Source: Sphingomonas sp. CCH21-G11
GTDB taxonomy: Bacteria; Pseudomonadota; Alphaproteobacteria; Sphingomonadales; Sphingomonadaceae
NCBI RefSeq assembly: GCF_001555965.1
Contig: NZ_LSHX01000054.1
Location: forward strand, 62,001-126,000
DNA length: 64,000 nt
Reading direction: 5' to 3'
A program made the position numbers and the translations under genes. Shown here one piece after another: positions 27,757 to 37,008 of the stretch. The notes under the pieces were generated by a model that saw only the letters and a program-made list of their open reading frames with translations, ran no database searches and was not told where the DNA came from. How positions within the stretch are numbered: position 1 is the stretch's first letter; every line of letters starts with the position of its first letter.

Positions 27757-28203
27757 ATGGACGTGCTCGAGATGATCCGCGCCGGGATGACGCGCTCGGT
27801 CCCGTTCGCACAGCTGACCGGCATCGAACTGATGTCGGTCGAACCCGGACGTGCCATCGCGCAGCTCGTCCAGCGCGCCGACGTCAGCAACCATATCGGC
27901 ACCCTGCATGCCGGGGCCCTGTTCACACTGGGCGAAACCGTTTCCGGCGCGGCGATGAGCGGTCTGTTCGCGGAACAGCTCGCGCGGCTCCGGCCGGTCG
28001 CCACCGGGGCGACGATCGGTTATCTTCGCTCGGCGCGCGGCACGGTGCGCGCCGTGGCGACGGTCGATGGCGATGCCGACGGCCTGCGCGACACGCTGGC
28101 GCGGGAGGGCAAGGTGGCGTTCGACGCCATGGTCGCGATCACCGATGAACAGGCGGTTGAGGTGGCGTCGATGACCGTCGGCTGGCAGGTCCGCCGGACA
28201 TGA
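27757..28203 (+). CDS. Hotdog-fold thioesterase (PaaI/DUF4442-like)
   Basis: 148 residues. The hotdog helix region reads NHIGTLHAGALFTLGETVSGAAM, as in PaaI-type acyl-CoA thioesterases, and the remainder is beta-rich (ATIGYLRSARGTVRAVATV). A strong Shine-Dalgarno (GGGAGGAGG) lies 6 bases before the ATG at 27757. Its stop overlaps the ATG of the TetR gene (ATGA), so the two are coupled. Substrate unknown; the pair may answer to an acyl-CoA or other hydrophobic compound. Confidence 0.82.
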   Translation: MDVLEMIRAGMTRSVPFAQLTGIELMSVEPGRAIAQLVQRADVSNHIGTLHAGALFTLGETVSGAAMSGLFAEQLARLRPVATGATIGYLRSARGTVRAVATVDGDADGLRDTLAREGKVAFDAMVAITDEQAVEVASMTVGWQVRRT

Positions 28204-28784
28204 ACGCCGGGACGCACACCCGGCCGGAGGGCGCCTATCACCACGGCGAGCTCGAACGCGCGGCGCGCGACCTCGCGATCGATATGGTTCGCGAACAGGG
28301 CGCGGCTGGGGTGTCGATGCGGGCGCTCGCCGCGCGCGTCGGGGTGACGCACGGCGCGCTGTACCGACATTTCCCGGATCGCGCGGCGCTGATGGCGTCG
28401 GTAGCGGCGCATGGCTATCGCCTGCTGGCGGCGTGTCTCGTCGGGGTGACCGAAACAGCCGCGGGTGTCGGCGACCCGTCGCGCGCCTTCGTGCGCGCCT
28501 ATGCCGGATTCGCGCTGGTCGAACCGCGATTGCATGATGTGATGATGGCGCATGATGCCGCCGCGATTCGTGCGCATGACGAGCTGTCCGGCGCGGTCGA
28601 CGCCGTCACCAATCTGTGTCTGTCGGCATTCAGCGGGATCGACCCGGTCGATGCCCGCGACCGCGTGATCGCGGCCTGGTCGCTGGCGACGGGCGCGATC
28701 AGCCTGTGGCGCGCCGGGCTGATCCACGCGGCGGACGAGGCGGGATTCCTCGCCTATCTCGATCGGCTGGCCGACGGCGCCTAG
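28200..28784 (+). CDS. TetR family transcriptional regulator
   Basis: 194 residues. The N-terminal helix-turn-helix reads VSMRALAARVGVTHGALYRHFPDRAALMASVAAHGY (about residues 38-75), preceded by YHHGELERAARDLAIDMVREQG. The C-terminal ligand domain resembles the TetR_C_13/WHG type. It overlaps the thioesterase stop by 4 bp and probably controls the operon through the palindrome at 27720-27738. Confidence 0.9.
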   Translation: MNAGTHTRPEGAYHHGELERAARDLAIDMVREQGAAGVSMRALAARVGVTHGALYRHFPDRAALMASVAAHGYRLLAACLVGVTETAAGVGDPSRAFVRAYAGFALVEPRLHDVMMAHDAAAIRAHDELSGAVDAVTNLCLSAFSGIDPVDARDRVIAAWSLATGAISLWRAGLIHAADEAGFLAYLDRLADGA

Positions 28785-28802
28785 GCCGCGGCCAGACGGG
28801 AC

Positions 28803-28970
28803 TTACTTGATCTTCGCTTCCTTGAACTCGACGTGCTTGCGCACGACGGGGTCATATTTGCGGAACGACATCTTTTCGGTCTGGTTGCGCGGGTTCTTCT
28901 TGGTGACATAGAAGAATCCGGTGTCAGCGGTGCTGACCAGCTTGATCTTGACGGTGGTCGGCTTTGCCAT
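28803..28970 (-). CDS. rpmG: 50S ribosomal protein L33
   Basis: 55 residues, read directly from the sequence: it starts [20 protein letters not shown], continues through [20 protein letters not shown], and ends in KEAKIK. This is the cysteine-free form of L33. An AAGGGA Shine-Dalgarno sits just upstream of the ATG at 28970. It faces the TetR gene with 18 bp between stops. Confidence 0.95.
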   Translation of the reverse strand: MAKPTTVKIKLVSTADTGFFYVTKKNPRNQTEKMSFRKYDPVVRKHVEFKEAKIK

Positions 28971-29271
28971 GACCCAAATCCCTTGGCGCTACAACGCGTT
29001 CGCGTGAAAAGAAGAACAGCGGCGCGCACAGGCGGCCGCTGACAGACCGCAGCCCATGCGGCGACGGCCGCGAAAAGTCAAGCGCGCCCGCGCGCGTGCC
29101 CGGCGCGATCAAACGCACGACCGCAATTCCGCCCGCTTGAAGTGTGGCGATCGCCCGCCACATTGGAGTGGACGGGCGGCGCGACGATCTCCGAACGGAC
29201 CCTTTCACGGAATCATTCGTTGCCAGATCGAACCGACATCAACGGACGCAAACAATCGGAGAAGCTTTCCC
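28971..29271. promoter_or_regulatory. Divergent intergenic region rpmG/dps
   Basis: 301 bp without a gene. It holds the rpmG Shine-Dalgarno, the dps leader (GGAG about 11 bases before its ATG) and one small inverted repeat gtggcg (29144-29149) / cgccac (29156-29161). I could not place promoters or an OxyR/Fur box with confidence. Confidence 0.35.
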
Positions 29272-29769
29272 ATGGCCGACACCAACGCCGCGCTGCGCAC
29301 CCCGACCGACCTCACGTCCAATGCCGCGAAGACCGTGGCTCAGGCGCTGAACGGCATCCTTGCCGACAGCTATGCGCTCTACCTCAAGACCAAGAATTTT
29401 CACTGGCACGTCTCGGGCCCGCATTTCCGCGACTATCACCTGATGCTCGATGATCAGGCCGCCCAGATCCTGGCGACGACCGATGCGATCGCGGAGCGCG
29501 TGCGCAAGACCGGCAACACGACCCTGCGATCGATCGGCGACATTGCGCGCCATCAAACGATCAAGGACAATGACGACGACTATGTCGCCCCGGACAAGAT
29601 GCTCGCCGAACTGCGCGAGGACAATCTGAAGCTCGTCGAATTGCTCCGGGAAGCCAAGGATATCGTCGACGAGGCCAAGGACAACGCGACGAGCGGCATC
29701 CTCGATGAGTGGACCGACCAGGCCGAGGAGCGCGCCTGGTTCCTGTTTGAAGCCAGCCGCAAGGGCTGA
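29272..29769 (+). CDS. dps: DNA starvation/stationary-phase protein Dps
   Basis: 165 residues, four-helix-bundle ferritin-like. The ferroxidase-site helix reads TKNFHWHVSGPHFRDYHLMLDDQAAQI (His, His, Asp, Asp at the subunit interface). Dps forms a 12-mer that oxidises iron with peroxide and shields DNA. Start ATG at 29272, although the frame is open to 29056. Its last 65 bp are overlapped by the longest possible reading of the ligase gene. Confidence 0.92.
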   Translation: MADTNAALRTPTDLTSNAAKTVAQALNGILADSYALYLKTKNFHWHVSGPHFRDYHLMLDDQAAQILATTDAIAERVRKTGNTTLRSIGDIARHQTIKDNDDDYVAPDKMLAELREDNLKLVELLREAKDIVDEAKDNATSGILDEWTDQAEERAWFLFEASRKG

Positions 29770-31393
29770 CCACGAACGGCCGGAGCAGGGGGTCGCAACC
29801 ATTCACGCCTTTGCGACCCTGCTCGACCGGCTGACCTATACGCGTTCGCGCAACGCCAAGCTGCGCCTGATTGCCGATTATCTGCGCGCCACGCCCGACC
29901 CCGACCGGGGTTGGGCGATGGCGGCGCTGACGGGCGATCTCGACCTGCCGGGGGTCAAGCCTGCGGCGATTCGCGCGCTGATCGGCGAGCGGACCGATCC
30001 GATCCTGTTTGCGATGAGCCGCGATTTCGTCGGCGATACGGCTGAAACGGTCGCGCTGCTGTGGCCCGAACCGCCCCCGGGCAACGGCGCTGGCATGTCG
30101 CCGCCTTCATTGGCTCAGGCCGTCGACGAGCTGCGCGAATCGCCCCGCGCCGAGGCGCCGGCGCGACTGGCGGCAATGCTCGACCGCCTCGATGCCGATG
30201 CGCGATTCGCGCTGCTGAAGCTCGCGACCGGCGGTCTGCGCGTCGGCGTGTCGGCGCGCCTGGCCAAGACCGCGCTCGCCCAGGCGTTCGGCCTCGACGT
30301 CGATGCGGTCGAAGAAGTCTGGCACGCGCTTGCTCCGCCCTATCTCGCGCTTTTCGACTGGGGCGAGGGGCGCGCGCCGCAGCCACATGCGGCGGCCATG
30401 CCGGTGTTCCGGCCCTTCATGCTCGCACATCCCCTGGAGGACGGCGAAGTCGACCTGACCGACTATGCGGCCGAATGGAAATGGGACGGCATCCGCGTCC
30501 AGATCGTCCATGTCGGCGGCGAAACCCGGCTGTATAGCCGCGCGGGCGACGACATCACCGCATCCTTTCCCGACATTGCGCGCGCGGTCACCTTTCCCGG
30601 CGTGCTTGATGGGGAGCTGCTGGTGCGTGGACAGGCGCAGGGCGGTGAGGCGGCAAGTTTCAATGCGTTGCAGCAGCGGCTGGGGCGCAAGCAGGTCTCG
30701 GCGCGGATGCTGGCGGACTATCCCGCATTCGTCCGAGTCTATGACCTGTTGTTCGACGGGGCGGAGGATCTGCGCGAACAGCCCTGGGTGGCGCGTCGTG
30801 CGCGGCTGGAGGCAGTGGCCTCGCAACTCGACCCTGCGCGCTTCGACCTCAGTACGCTGATCGACACAGCCGATTTCGCCGCGCTCGCCGATATCCGCGC
30901 CGGCGCGCGCGACGCGGCGATCGAGGGCGTGATGCTCAAGCATCGCCAGTCGCCCTATGTCGCCGGCCGCCGCGCGGGGCTGTGGTACAAATGGAAGCGC
31001 GATCCGCTGACCGCCGACTGCGTGATGATGTATGCCCAGCGCGGCAACGGCCGGCGGTCCTCTTTCTATTCCGACTATACCTTTGGCTGCTGGACGGGCG
31101 ATCCGGCGGCTGGCGGCGAGCTGTTGCCGGTGGGCAAGGCCTATTCGGGCTTCACCGACGAGGAACTGAAGATGCTCGACCGGTTCGTGCGCAATCACAC
31201 GGTCCAGCGGTTCGGGCCAGTGCGCGAAGTCGAAAAGACGCTGGTGCTCGAGGTCGCGTTCGATTCGATCCACGAATCGCGTCGCCACAAATCGGGGATT
31301 GCGATGCGTTTCCCGCGAATCGCGCGCATCCGCACCGACAAGCCCGCGGTGGAGGCCGACATGATCGCGACGTTGCGGCGAATGATCGGCTGA
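29705..31393 (+). CDS. ATP-dependent DNA ligase (repair cassette)
   Basis: About 530 residues of homologous protein. Adenylation motif KWDGIR (KxDG, near residue 260 of the longest reading), DGELLV and EGVMLK, then the OB-fold (WYKWKRDP; VGKAYSGFTDEEL). This is the ligase found with an Lhr-like helicase, an MBL exonuclease and PdeM in many Gram-negatives, linked to cisplatin-type damage. The homologous N-terminus (FATLLDRLTYTRSRNAKLRLI) begins about 33 codons after the ATG used here; an ATT at 29801 sits exactly there behind a GGAGCAGGGGG, and no ATG/GTG/TTG lies close to it. The start is therefore uncertain. Confidence 0.9.
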   Translation: MSGPTRPRSAPGSCLKPAARADHERPEQGVATIHAFATLLDRLTYTRSRNAKLRLIADYLRATPDPDRGWAMAALTGDLDLPGVKPAAIRALIGERTDPILFAMSRDFVGDTAETVALLWPEPPPGNGAGMSPPSLAQAVDELRESPRAEAPARLAAMLDRLDADARFALLKLATGGLRVGVSARLAKTALAQAFGLDVDAVEEVWHALAPPYLALFDWGEGRAPQPHAAAMPVFRPFMLAHPLEDGEVDLTDYAAEWKWDGIRVQIVHVGGETRLYSRAGDDITASFPDIARAVTFPGVLDGELLVRGQAQGGEAASFNALQQRLGRKQVSARMLADYPAFVRVYDLLFDGAEDLREQPWVARRARLEAVASQLDPARFDLSTLIDTADFAALADIRAGARDAAIEGVMLKHRQSPYVAGRRAGLWYKWKRDPLTADCVMMYAQRGNGRRSSFYSDYTFGCWTGDPAAGGELLPVGKAYSGFTDEELKMLDRFVRNHTVQRFGPVREVEKTLVLEVAFDSIHESRRHKSGIAMRFPRIARIRTDKPAVEADMIATLRRMIG

Positions 31394-31410
31394 AGAGGCG
31401 CTCCGCCCGA

Positions 31411-32268
31411 TCAGGGCGCGGCATCGTCCAGCCGGATTTCGAACAGGGTCGGCCAGTATTTGCCGGTGACGAACAGCCGCCGTCGCTCGCCATCCCAGGC
31501 GATGCCGTTCAGTACCGCGTCGCGATCCGCCGGCGCGACTTCGCGGACGACCGGGCTCAGGTCGATCGCACGCGTGACCTGGCCGGTCGCCGGGTCGATC
31601 GCGATGATCAGGTTGCTGAACCAGATATTGGCGAAGATCAGCCCGTCGATGACCTCAAGCTCATTGAGCCGGTCGACGGGGGTGTCGCCCAGCCGCACGG
31701 GGATGCGGCGACGCTCGGCAAAGTTTGTCGGGTCGAGCACGCGCAGATCGGAAGTGCCGTCGGACAGGATGAGCGAGTCGCCGAGCGTCGTCAGGCCCCA
31801 GCCTTCGCCGGGATAGCGGAACTGTCCGCGCGACTTCAGCGTGCGCGCGTCCCACCGGTGCGCGATGCCGCTGGTCCAGGTCAGGCTGATCAGCTCGCCC
31901 TGCCAGCGCGCCAGCCCCTCGCCGAATTGCGGGGCGGGGATACGCGCGCGCCTGCGCACCCTGCCCGTCGTCAGGTCGACGCGGCGCACTTCCGATACAC
32001 CGGGTTGGCCGACGCTTTCGTAGAGCGCGCCGTCGTACCAGATCAGCCCCTGGGTGAACGCACCCGCATCATGCGGGTAGCGCGCGACGATCGTCGCCGA
32101 TTCGGCGCGAAGCCGCGGCCGGGGCGTGCCGGTCGCAGGTGCGGGCTCGGCAGCTTCCTGGGCGGCAATCGGGGCGGGACCCACGGCAGCGGGCCGTGCA
32201 AACAGGATCGGCGCGGTGACCATCGCCACCGCGCCGATTCCAATCATGCTCAGATACCGGGTCGCCAT
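31411..32268 (-). CDS. Glutaminyl-peptide cyclotransferase (plant type)
   Basis: 285 residues from the ATG at 32268 (a TTG at 32283 is the alternative). Signal-like N-terminus (YLSMIGIGAVAMVTAPILFA) and a beta-propeller with the QC hallmarks YPHDAGAFTQGLIWYDGALYESVGQPGVSEVRRVDL, LSDGTSDLRVLDP and LNELEVIDGLIFANIWFSNLI. It cyclises N-terminal Gln to pyroglutamate on exported peptides. It converges with the ligase gene (17 bp gap). Confidence 0.9.
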   Translation of the reverse strand: MATRYLSMIGIGAVAMVTAPILFARPAAVGPAPIAAQEAAEPAPATGTPRPRLRAESATIVARYPHDAGAFTQGLIWYDGALYESVGQPGVSEVRRVDLTTGRVRRRARIPAPQFGEGLARWQGELISLTWTSGIAHRWDARTLKSRGQFRYPGEGWGLTTLGDSLILSDGTSDLRVLDPTNFAERRRIPVRLGDTPVDRLNELEVIDGLIFANIWFSNLIIAIDPATGQVTRAIDLSPVVREVAPADRDAVLNGIAWDGERRRLFVTGKYWPTLFEIRLDDAAP

Positions 32269-32322
32269 CACGTCGGAACGCAAAGCGTCGACCCCGGGTC
32301 CCTCGCCGTCACACGCTGGCGC

Positions 32323-33102
32323 TTATTGCGGCGCCTGCAGGTTGACGGCCGCCATTTTGCCGCGCCGATCGACTTCCAGCTCGAATTCGAGCCGGTCGCC
32401 CTCGTTGAGCGTCACCATGCCGGCGCGCTCGACCGCGGAGATGTGGACAAAGGCATCGGGCTGTCCGTCGTCGCGCTGGATAAAGCCGAAACCCTTCATC
32501 GCGTTGAAGAACTTGACCGTGCCCGACGCGCGCTCGCCGGTCAGCTGGCGCTGCGGGCCACCACGCGGCGCGCCACCGGCCGCGTCGCGCGGGGGCGCGC
32601 GATCGGTCACCGGCATCGGTTCGCCGTCGATCTTGAGGTCGGTCGCCGAAATGCGGCCACCGCGATCGACCAGGGTAAAGCCGAGCGGCTGACCCTCGGC
32701 CAGCCCGGCCAGCCCGGCCTGCTCGACCGCCGAAATGTGCACGAAGACATCCTCGCCGCCATCGTCGCGGACGATGAAGCCGAAGCCCTTCTGGCCATTG
32801 AAGAACTTCACGACGCCCGTAGCTTCGCCGACCACCTGGGGCGGCATGCCGCGACCGCCGCCGGCACCGCCGCCGCGGAACCCGCCGCCGCCGCCGCCAA
32901 AGCCGCCGCCACCGCCGCCGAACCGATCACCGCCGCCGCCGAAGCCGCCGCCGCCAAATCGGTCGCCGCCGCCGCCGCCGAACCGGTCGCCACCACCGCC
33001 GAAACGGTCGCCGCCACCAAATCCGCCTTCGTCGCCAAAGAAATCGCGCTTGTCCCTGCCGCGCCCGCCGCGATCACCGCGGCGCCCTCTATCGAAACTC
33101 AT
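32323..33102 (-). CDS. Double cold-shock-domain protein with Gly-rich N-terminus
   Basis: 259 residues. The first ~105 residues are an RGG/FGGGGDRFGGGG repeat region. Two cold-shock domains follow, each with RNP-1 (KGFGFI) and RNP-2 (VFVHIS or AFVHIS), at about residues 110-175 and 195-259. A single-stranded nucleic-acid binder, possibly an RNA chaperone. The frame is open to 33213, but MSFDRGRRGDRGGRG at 33102 is the natural start. Two tandem CSDs plus a repeat tail is an unusual build compared with 70-residue CspA. Confidence 0.88.
   Translation of the reverse strand: MSFDRGRRGDRGGRGRDKRDFFGDEGGFGGGDRFGGGGDRFGGGGGDRFGGGGFGGGGDRFGGGGGGFGGGGGGFRGGGAGGGRGMPPQVVGEATGVVKFFNGQKGFGFIVRDDGGEDVFVHISAVEQAGLAGLAEGQPLGFTLVDRGGRISATDLKIDGEPMPVTDRAPPRDAAGGAPRGGPQRQLTGERASGTVKFFNAMKGFGFIQRDDGQPDAFVHISAVERAGMVTLNEGDRLEFELEVDRRGKMAAVNLQAPQ
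32869..33020. repeat. GC-rich codon-scale repeat encoding FGGGGDRF units
   Basis: Short-period repeat (ccgccg units with interspersed gaaccgatc/gaatcggtc) inside the cold-shock gene. It encodes repeated GGGGDRFGGGG. Tracts like this are prone to slippage and can vary in copy number between strains. Confidence 0.6.
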
Positions 33103-33305
33103 TGCCCTGTTCGTCTTCCCGGTTCGCCCTTTACAGTCATAATCCCTGGCGCCGGACGATACACGCAGGTCTTCCGGCGCTTTTACACAAGCGCCTCGTG
33201 CAAGGTTATACACAGATTTTTTCAGGGCGGCGAACGAAAACTTGAGCCGACCGCGGCGCGCGGCCGCCTCTTGCCGAATCGCGGGCGGACCGGCATTTGG
33301 GCGAA

Positions 33306-34109
33306 ATGTCCGATATCATCAGTCTGATCGGCGACCCTGCCGCGTGGGCCGCGCTGCTGACGCTTGTCGTGCTCGAGGTCGTGCTCGGCATCGACAATCT
33401 GATCTTCATCTCGATCCTGACCAACAAGCTGCCCCCCGAACGGCAACAGGCCGCGCGGCGAATCGGCATCGGCCTCGCGCTGGTGATGCGCCTCGTCCTG
33501 CTGTCGATGATTGCGGTGATCATTTCGCTCAAGGCGCCGGTCTTCGATCTCGGGATCACCGGCGCGCCCGGCGAACATGGCGAGCCGACGTTCGAGACGC
33601 AGTTTTCGTGGCGCGACCTGATCCTCATCGCCGGCGGTCTGTTCCTGGTGTGGAAGGCGACCAAGGAAATCCATCACACGATGGACGCCGACGAATCGGG
33701 TGAGACGCTCGACAAGAAGGGCAAGGGCACGATCGGTTTCGGCCCCGCGATCATCCAGATCATCGCGCTCGACATGGTCTTCTCGATCGATTCGATCCTG
33801 ACCGCGGTGGGCCTGACCGACATCGTGCCGATCATGATGGCGGCGGTGATCATCACCGTCGGGATCATGCTCGTCGCGGCGGACCCGTTGGCGCGCTTCA
33901 TCCACCACAACCCGACCGTGGTGATGCTGGCGCTCGGCTTCCTGCTGATGATCGGCGCGGTGCTGATCGCCGACGGCTTCGGCGTGCACGTGCCCAAAGG
34001 GTACATCTATGCCGCCATGGCCTTCTCGGCGGGGGTCGAGACGCTCAACATCGTCGCGCGACGGTCGCGGGCGCGCAGGGCGAAGGCGCGCCTCGACCCC
34101 GCCAACTGA
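33306..34109 (+). CDS. TerC family integral membrane protein
   Basis: 267 residues with seven hydrophobic segments. TerC signatures: [17 protein letters not shown] and [22 protein letters not shown] (acidic residues in helices 2 and 5), plus [28 protein letters not shown]. The family is tied to metal (Mn2+) export during protein secretion and to tellurite resistance. Start ATG at 33306; a TTG at 33297 is possible. Confidence 0.92.
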   Translation: MSDIISLIGDPAAWAALLTLVVLEVVLGIDNLIFISILTNKLPPERQQAARRIGIGLALVMRLVLLSMIAVIISLKAPVFDLGITGAPGEHGEPTFETQFSWRDLILIAGGLFLVWKATKEIHHTMDADESGETLDKKGKGTIGFGPAIIQIIALDMVFSIDSILTAVGLTDIVPIMMAAVIITVGIMLVAADPLARFIHHNPTVVMLALGFLLMIGAVLIADGFGVHVPKGYIYAAMAFSAGVETLNIVARRSRARRAKARLDPAN

Positions 34110-34169
34110 ACCGGGCCGGCACGCGCAGTTTCGATTGAGCGCGCGGGCGGACGCGCCTATGCGGACGCC

Positions 34170-34790
34170 ATGACCGTCCATTTTCACGAAGAAGACCTTC
34201 CCCTCGACGTCTTTGCGCCCGGTGCCGACATTGCCGTCGATACCGAGACGATGGGCCTGATCACCCCGCGTGACCGACTGTGCGTGGTCCAGCTGTCCGA
34301 CGGATCGGCCGACGCGCACCTCGTACGCTTCAATCCCGGCAGCGATTATGCCGCGCCCAATCTGCGCGCGGTACTCGCCGACCGGGCGCGCGTGAAGCTG
34401 TATCACTTCGCGCGCTTCGACCTGGCCGCGATCCAGCACTATCTGGGCGTGGTCGCCGCGCCGGTCTATTGCACCAAGATCGCGTCGCGGCTGGTGCGCA
34501 CCTATACCGACCGGCACGGCCTGAAGGACCTGGTGCGCGAGCTGCTGGGGGTCGAGCTGTCGAAGGCGCAGCAATCGTCCGACTGGGGCGGCCCGGACCT
34601 GTCCGATGCGCAGCGCGAATATGCCGCCTCCGACGTGCGCCATCTCCACGCGCTGCGTGCCGAGCTGGACCGGCGGCTGGACCGCGAGGGGCGGACCGCG
34701 CTGGCGCGTGCGTGCTTTGAATTCCTGCCGCACCGCGCCGCGCTCGATCTGGCCGGCTGGCCGGAAACCGACCTGTTCGCGCATGTCTGA
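34170..34790 (+). CDS. RNase D-like 3'-5' exonuclease
   Basis: 206 residues, only the DEDDy exonuclease domain without the HRDC domains of E. coli RNase D (375). Exo I DTETMGL (Asp, Glu), Exo II HFARFDLAAIQ (Asp), Exo III YAASDVRHL (Tyr, Asp). It precedes lptC with an 8-bp overlap, an order seen in other alphaproteobacteria. Role in tRNA or small-RNA trimming is inferred. Confidence 0.9.
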   Translation: MTVHFHEEDLPLDVFAPGADIAVDTETMGLITPRDRLCVVQLSDGSADAHLVRFNPGSDYAAPNLRAVLADRARVKLYHFARFDLAAIQHYLGVVAAPVYCTKIASRLVRTYTDRHGLKDLVRELLGVELSKAQQSSDWGGPDLSDAQREYAASDVRHLHALRAELDRRLDREGRTALARACFEFLPHRAALDLAGWPETDLFAHV

Positions 34791-35427
34791 ATGGGCGCGC
34801 CAGGATGTCTCGCGCCGGCAGGCGTGGGCGGCACCCGGCGGGTCACATGACCGGATCATCGGCCTTTTGCGCGTGGCGCTCCCCATGGCGATCGGGGTGC
34901 TCGCGGCGTTCCTCGTCATGGCGCCGCTGTTCGATGTGGGGGAGATGAGCTTCGTGCTCGACAAGCGCAAGGTCGACGTCGCGGTCGAACGCCTGCGGAT
35001 CGAGCGCGCGCAATATCGCGGCACCGACACGCGCGGGCGTCCGTTTCAGCTCACCGCGGGCTCCGCCGTGCAGAAGAGCTCGGCCGAACGGATCGTCCAG
35101 CTCCGGATGCTCGCCGCCCAGCTTCAGATGGAGGACGGTCCGGCGCGGCTGCGCGCCAATCGCGGCCGCTACGATCTCGATGCCGAGCAGGTCGCGATCG
35201 ACGGGCCGATCGCGTTCCGCGCCGCCAGCGGCTACACGCTCGACACCCGCGACGCGACGGTCGACCTTCGCAACCGCCGGCTGCGCGGCACCGGCGCGGT
35301 GACCGGGACAACGCCGATGGGCCGGTTCAGCGGCGACCGGATGGAGGCCGATCTCGAATCGCGGACCGTCAAGCTCAGCGGCAACGCCCACTTGCGTATC
35401 GTGCCGAAGCGATCAAATAGGCCGTGA
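34783..35427 (+). CDS. lptC: LPS export protein LptC
   Basis: 214 residues. One N-terminal membrane helix (LLRVALPMAIGVLAAFLVM, about residues 28-46) and a periplasmic beta-jellyroll domain (QLTAGSAVQK, VAIDGPIAF, RLRGTGAVTG). It passes LPS from the LptB2FG extractor to LptA. Overlaps the RNase D-like gene by 8 bp; its stop overlaps the lptA start (TGATG). Confidence 0.9.
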   Translation: MSEWARQDVSRRQAWAAPGGSHDRIIGLLRVALPMAIGVLAAFLVMAPLFDVGEMSFVLDKRKVDVAVERLRIERAQYRGTDTRGRPFQLTAGSAVQKSSAERIVQLRMLAAQLQMEDGPARLRANRGRYDLDAEQVAIDGPIAFRAASGYTLDTRDATVDLRNRRLRGTGAVTGTTPMGRFSGDRMEADLESRTVKLSGNAHLRIVPKRSNRP

Positions 35428-35984
35428 TGAAACCAACCCTGCGCCTCGCCGCCGTCCTGCTCGCGCCGACATTGCCGTTCGGCGGCGTCGCCTCGGGTCC
35501 CGCCATGGCCCAGGTGCGGCACAATTCGGCGGCGCCGATCGATTTCGACGCGGCCTATATCGAGCTGCAGGACCGGGCGAACCGCGCCATCCTGTCGGGC
35601 GGTGTCGCGATCCGCCAGGCGAACATGACGCTCAACGCCGATCGCGTAACCGTCGCCTATACCGGCGCGGTGATCGACGGCAGCCCACAGGTGTCGCGTC
35701 TCGACGCGGCCGGGGGCGTGACGGTGGCCCGCCCGGATCAGAATGCGCGGTCGCGCTATGCGGTCTATGACCTCAACCGCCGGGTCATCACGATGATTGG
35801 CGACGTGACGCTGATTCAGGGCAGCAACACCGTGCGCGGCGGCCGGCTGTCGATCAATCTCGACACCGGACGCGCGACGATCGACGGGTCGGGCGTGGCC
35901 AGCGGCGGCCCTGCCGAAGGCGGGGTGACCAACCAGGGCGGTCGGGTCACGGGTCGCTTTTCGGTGCCCAAGCGCGGCCAATAG
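35427..35984 (+). CDS. lptA: LPS export protein LptA
   Basis: 185 residues from ATG at 35427 (a GTG three bases upstream is the alternative). Signal peptide ending ASGPAMA, then OstA-like beta strands (IDFDAAYIELQDRANRAILSGGVAIRQANMTLNADRVTVAY; NTVRGGRLSINLDTGRATI). It forms the periplasmic bridge for LPS between LptC and LptD. Confidence 0.92.
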   Translation: MKPTLRLAAVLLAPTLPFGGVASGPAMAQVRHNSAAPIDFDAAYIELQDRANRAILSGGVAIRQANMTLNADRVTVAYTGAVIDGSPQVSRLDAAGGVTVARPDQNARSRYAVYDLNRRVITMIGDVTLIQGSNTVRGGRLSINLDTGRATIDGSGVASGGPAEGGVTNQGGRVTGRFSVPKRGQ

Positions 35985-36124
35985 CCGTCTCGCCGACGCG
36001 ACTCGCGCCGGAACGCGATGAAATCGGTGCCAAAGTGCCAGACAGGCCTTTCCCGGCAAGGGATTATGAGGCAGGAATCATGCCAGTCCGGTAAGGGGCA
36101 CCGCAACGGTGACGGAGCAGGCCG

Positions 36125-36904
36125 ATGAATGAAGTAGCGACCCTCGCCGAACCGGCCGTGTCCCCGCCGCCGAGCGACGGCGGCGTCGGCCTGTCGGTGG
36201 TGTCGATCGCCAAGGCGTACGACAAGCGCAGCGTGCTGTCCGACGTGTCGCTGACCGTCGGGCGGGGCGAGGTGATCGGCCTGCTCGGCCCGAACGGCGC
36301 GGGCAAGACGACCTGCTTCTATTCGGTGATGGGGCTCGTGAAGCCCGATTCGGGCCGCATCATGCTGGACGGCGAGGATATCACCGCGCTGCCCATGTAT
36401 CGCCGCGCGATCCTGGGGCTGGGCTATCTGCCCCAGGAAACCTCGATTTTTCGCGGGCTCAGCGTCGAAAAGAACATCCTGGCGGTGCTCGAGCTGTCCG
36501 AGCCGGATCCGCATGTCCGCCGCGCGCGCCTCGACACCCTGCTCGACGAATTCGGCCTGACCCGGCTGCGTGATTCGGCCGCCATGGCACTGTCTGGCGG
36601 CGAACGGCGGCGTGCCGAAATTGCGCGCGCGCTGGCCGCAAATCCGACGATCATCCTGCTCGACGAGCCCTTCGCGGGCATCGATCCCATCTCGATCTCC
36701 GACATTCGCGACCTGGTGTGCCAGCTCAAGCGGCGCGGGATCGGCGTGCTCATCACCGATCACAATGTCCGTGAGACGCTCGACATCGTCGATCGCGCCT
36801 ACATCATCTATGACGGCCGCGTGCTGTTCACCGGATCGCCGGCAGAACTGGTCGCCGACGCCAATGTCCGCCGCCTTTATCTGGGCGAGGGCTTCTCGCT
36901 TTAG
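36125..36904 (+). CDS. lptB: LPS export ABC ATPase LptB
   Basis: 259 residues. Walker [10 protein letters not shown]-loop YLPQETSIF, signature LSGGERRR, Walker B IILLDEPFAGIDP and switch His ITDHNV are all intact; the HNV and RRAILGLGYLPQE stretches are LptB-specific. Powers LPS extraction with LptFG (not in this window). A 140-bp gap separates it from lptA; a 5-bp-stem hairpin (36099-36111) lies just upstream of the Shine-Dalgarno, so it could have its own promoter. Confidence 0.95.
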   Translation: MNEVATLAEPAVSPPPSDGGVGLSVVSIAKAYDKRSVLSDVSLTVGRGEVIGLLGPNGAGKTTCFYSVMGLVKPDSGRIMLDGEDITALPMYRRAILGLGYLPQETSIFRGLSVEKNILAVLELSEPDPHVRRARLDTLLDEFGLTRLRDSAAMALSGGERRRAEIARALAANPTIILLDEPFAGIDPISISDIRDLVCQLKRRGIGVLITDHNVRETLDIVDRAYIIYDGRVLFTGSPAELVADANVRRLYLGEGFSL

Positions 36905-37008
36905 GTCATGACCGCGTGCCCCATCTTGCGCGTTTCCGCTGCGCTGACCGGCATCGCGGCCCTGCATCGCGCGACCGGCGATGCCTGGCGCGCGGGCGAT
37001 GACGTGAC

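Noticed and set aside
36000..36124. Possible riboswitch in the lptA-lptB gap
   Set aside because: Only a 5-bp-stem hairpin is visible and no riboswitch core could be recognised.
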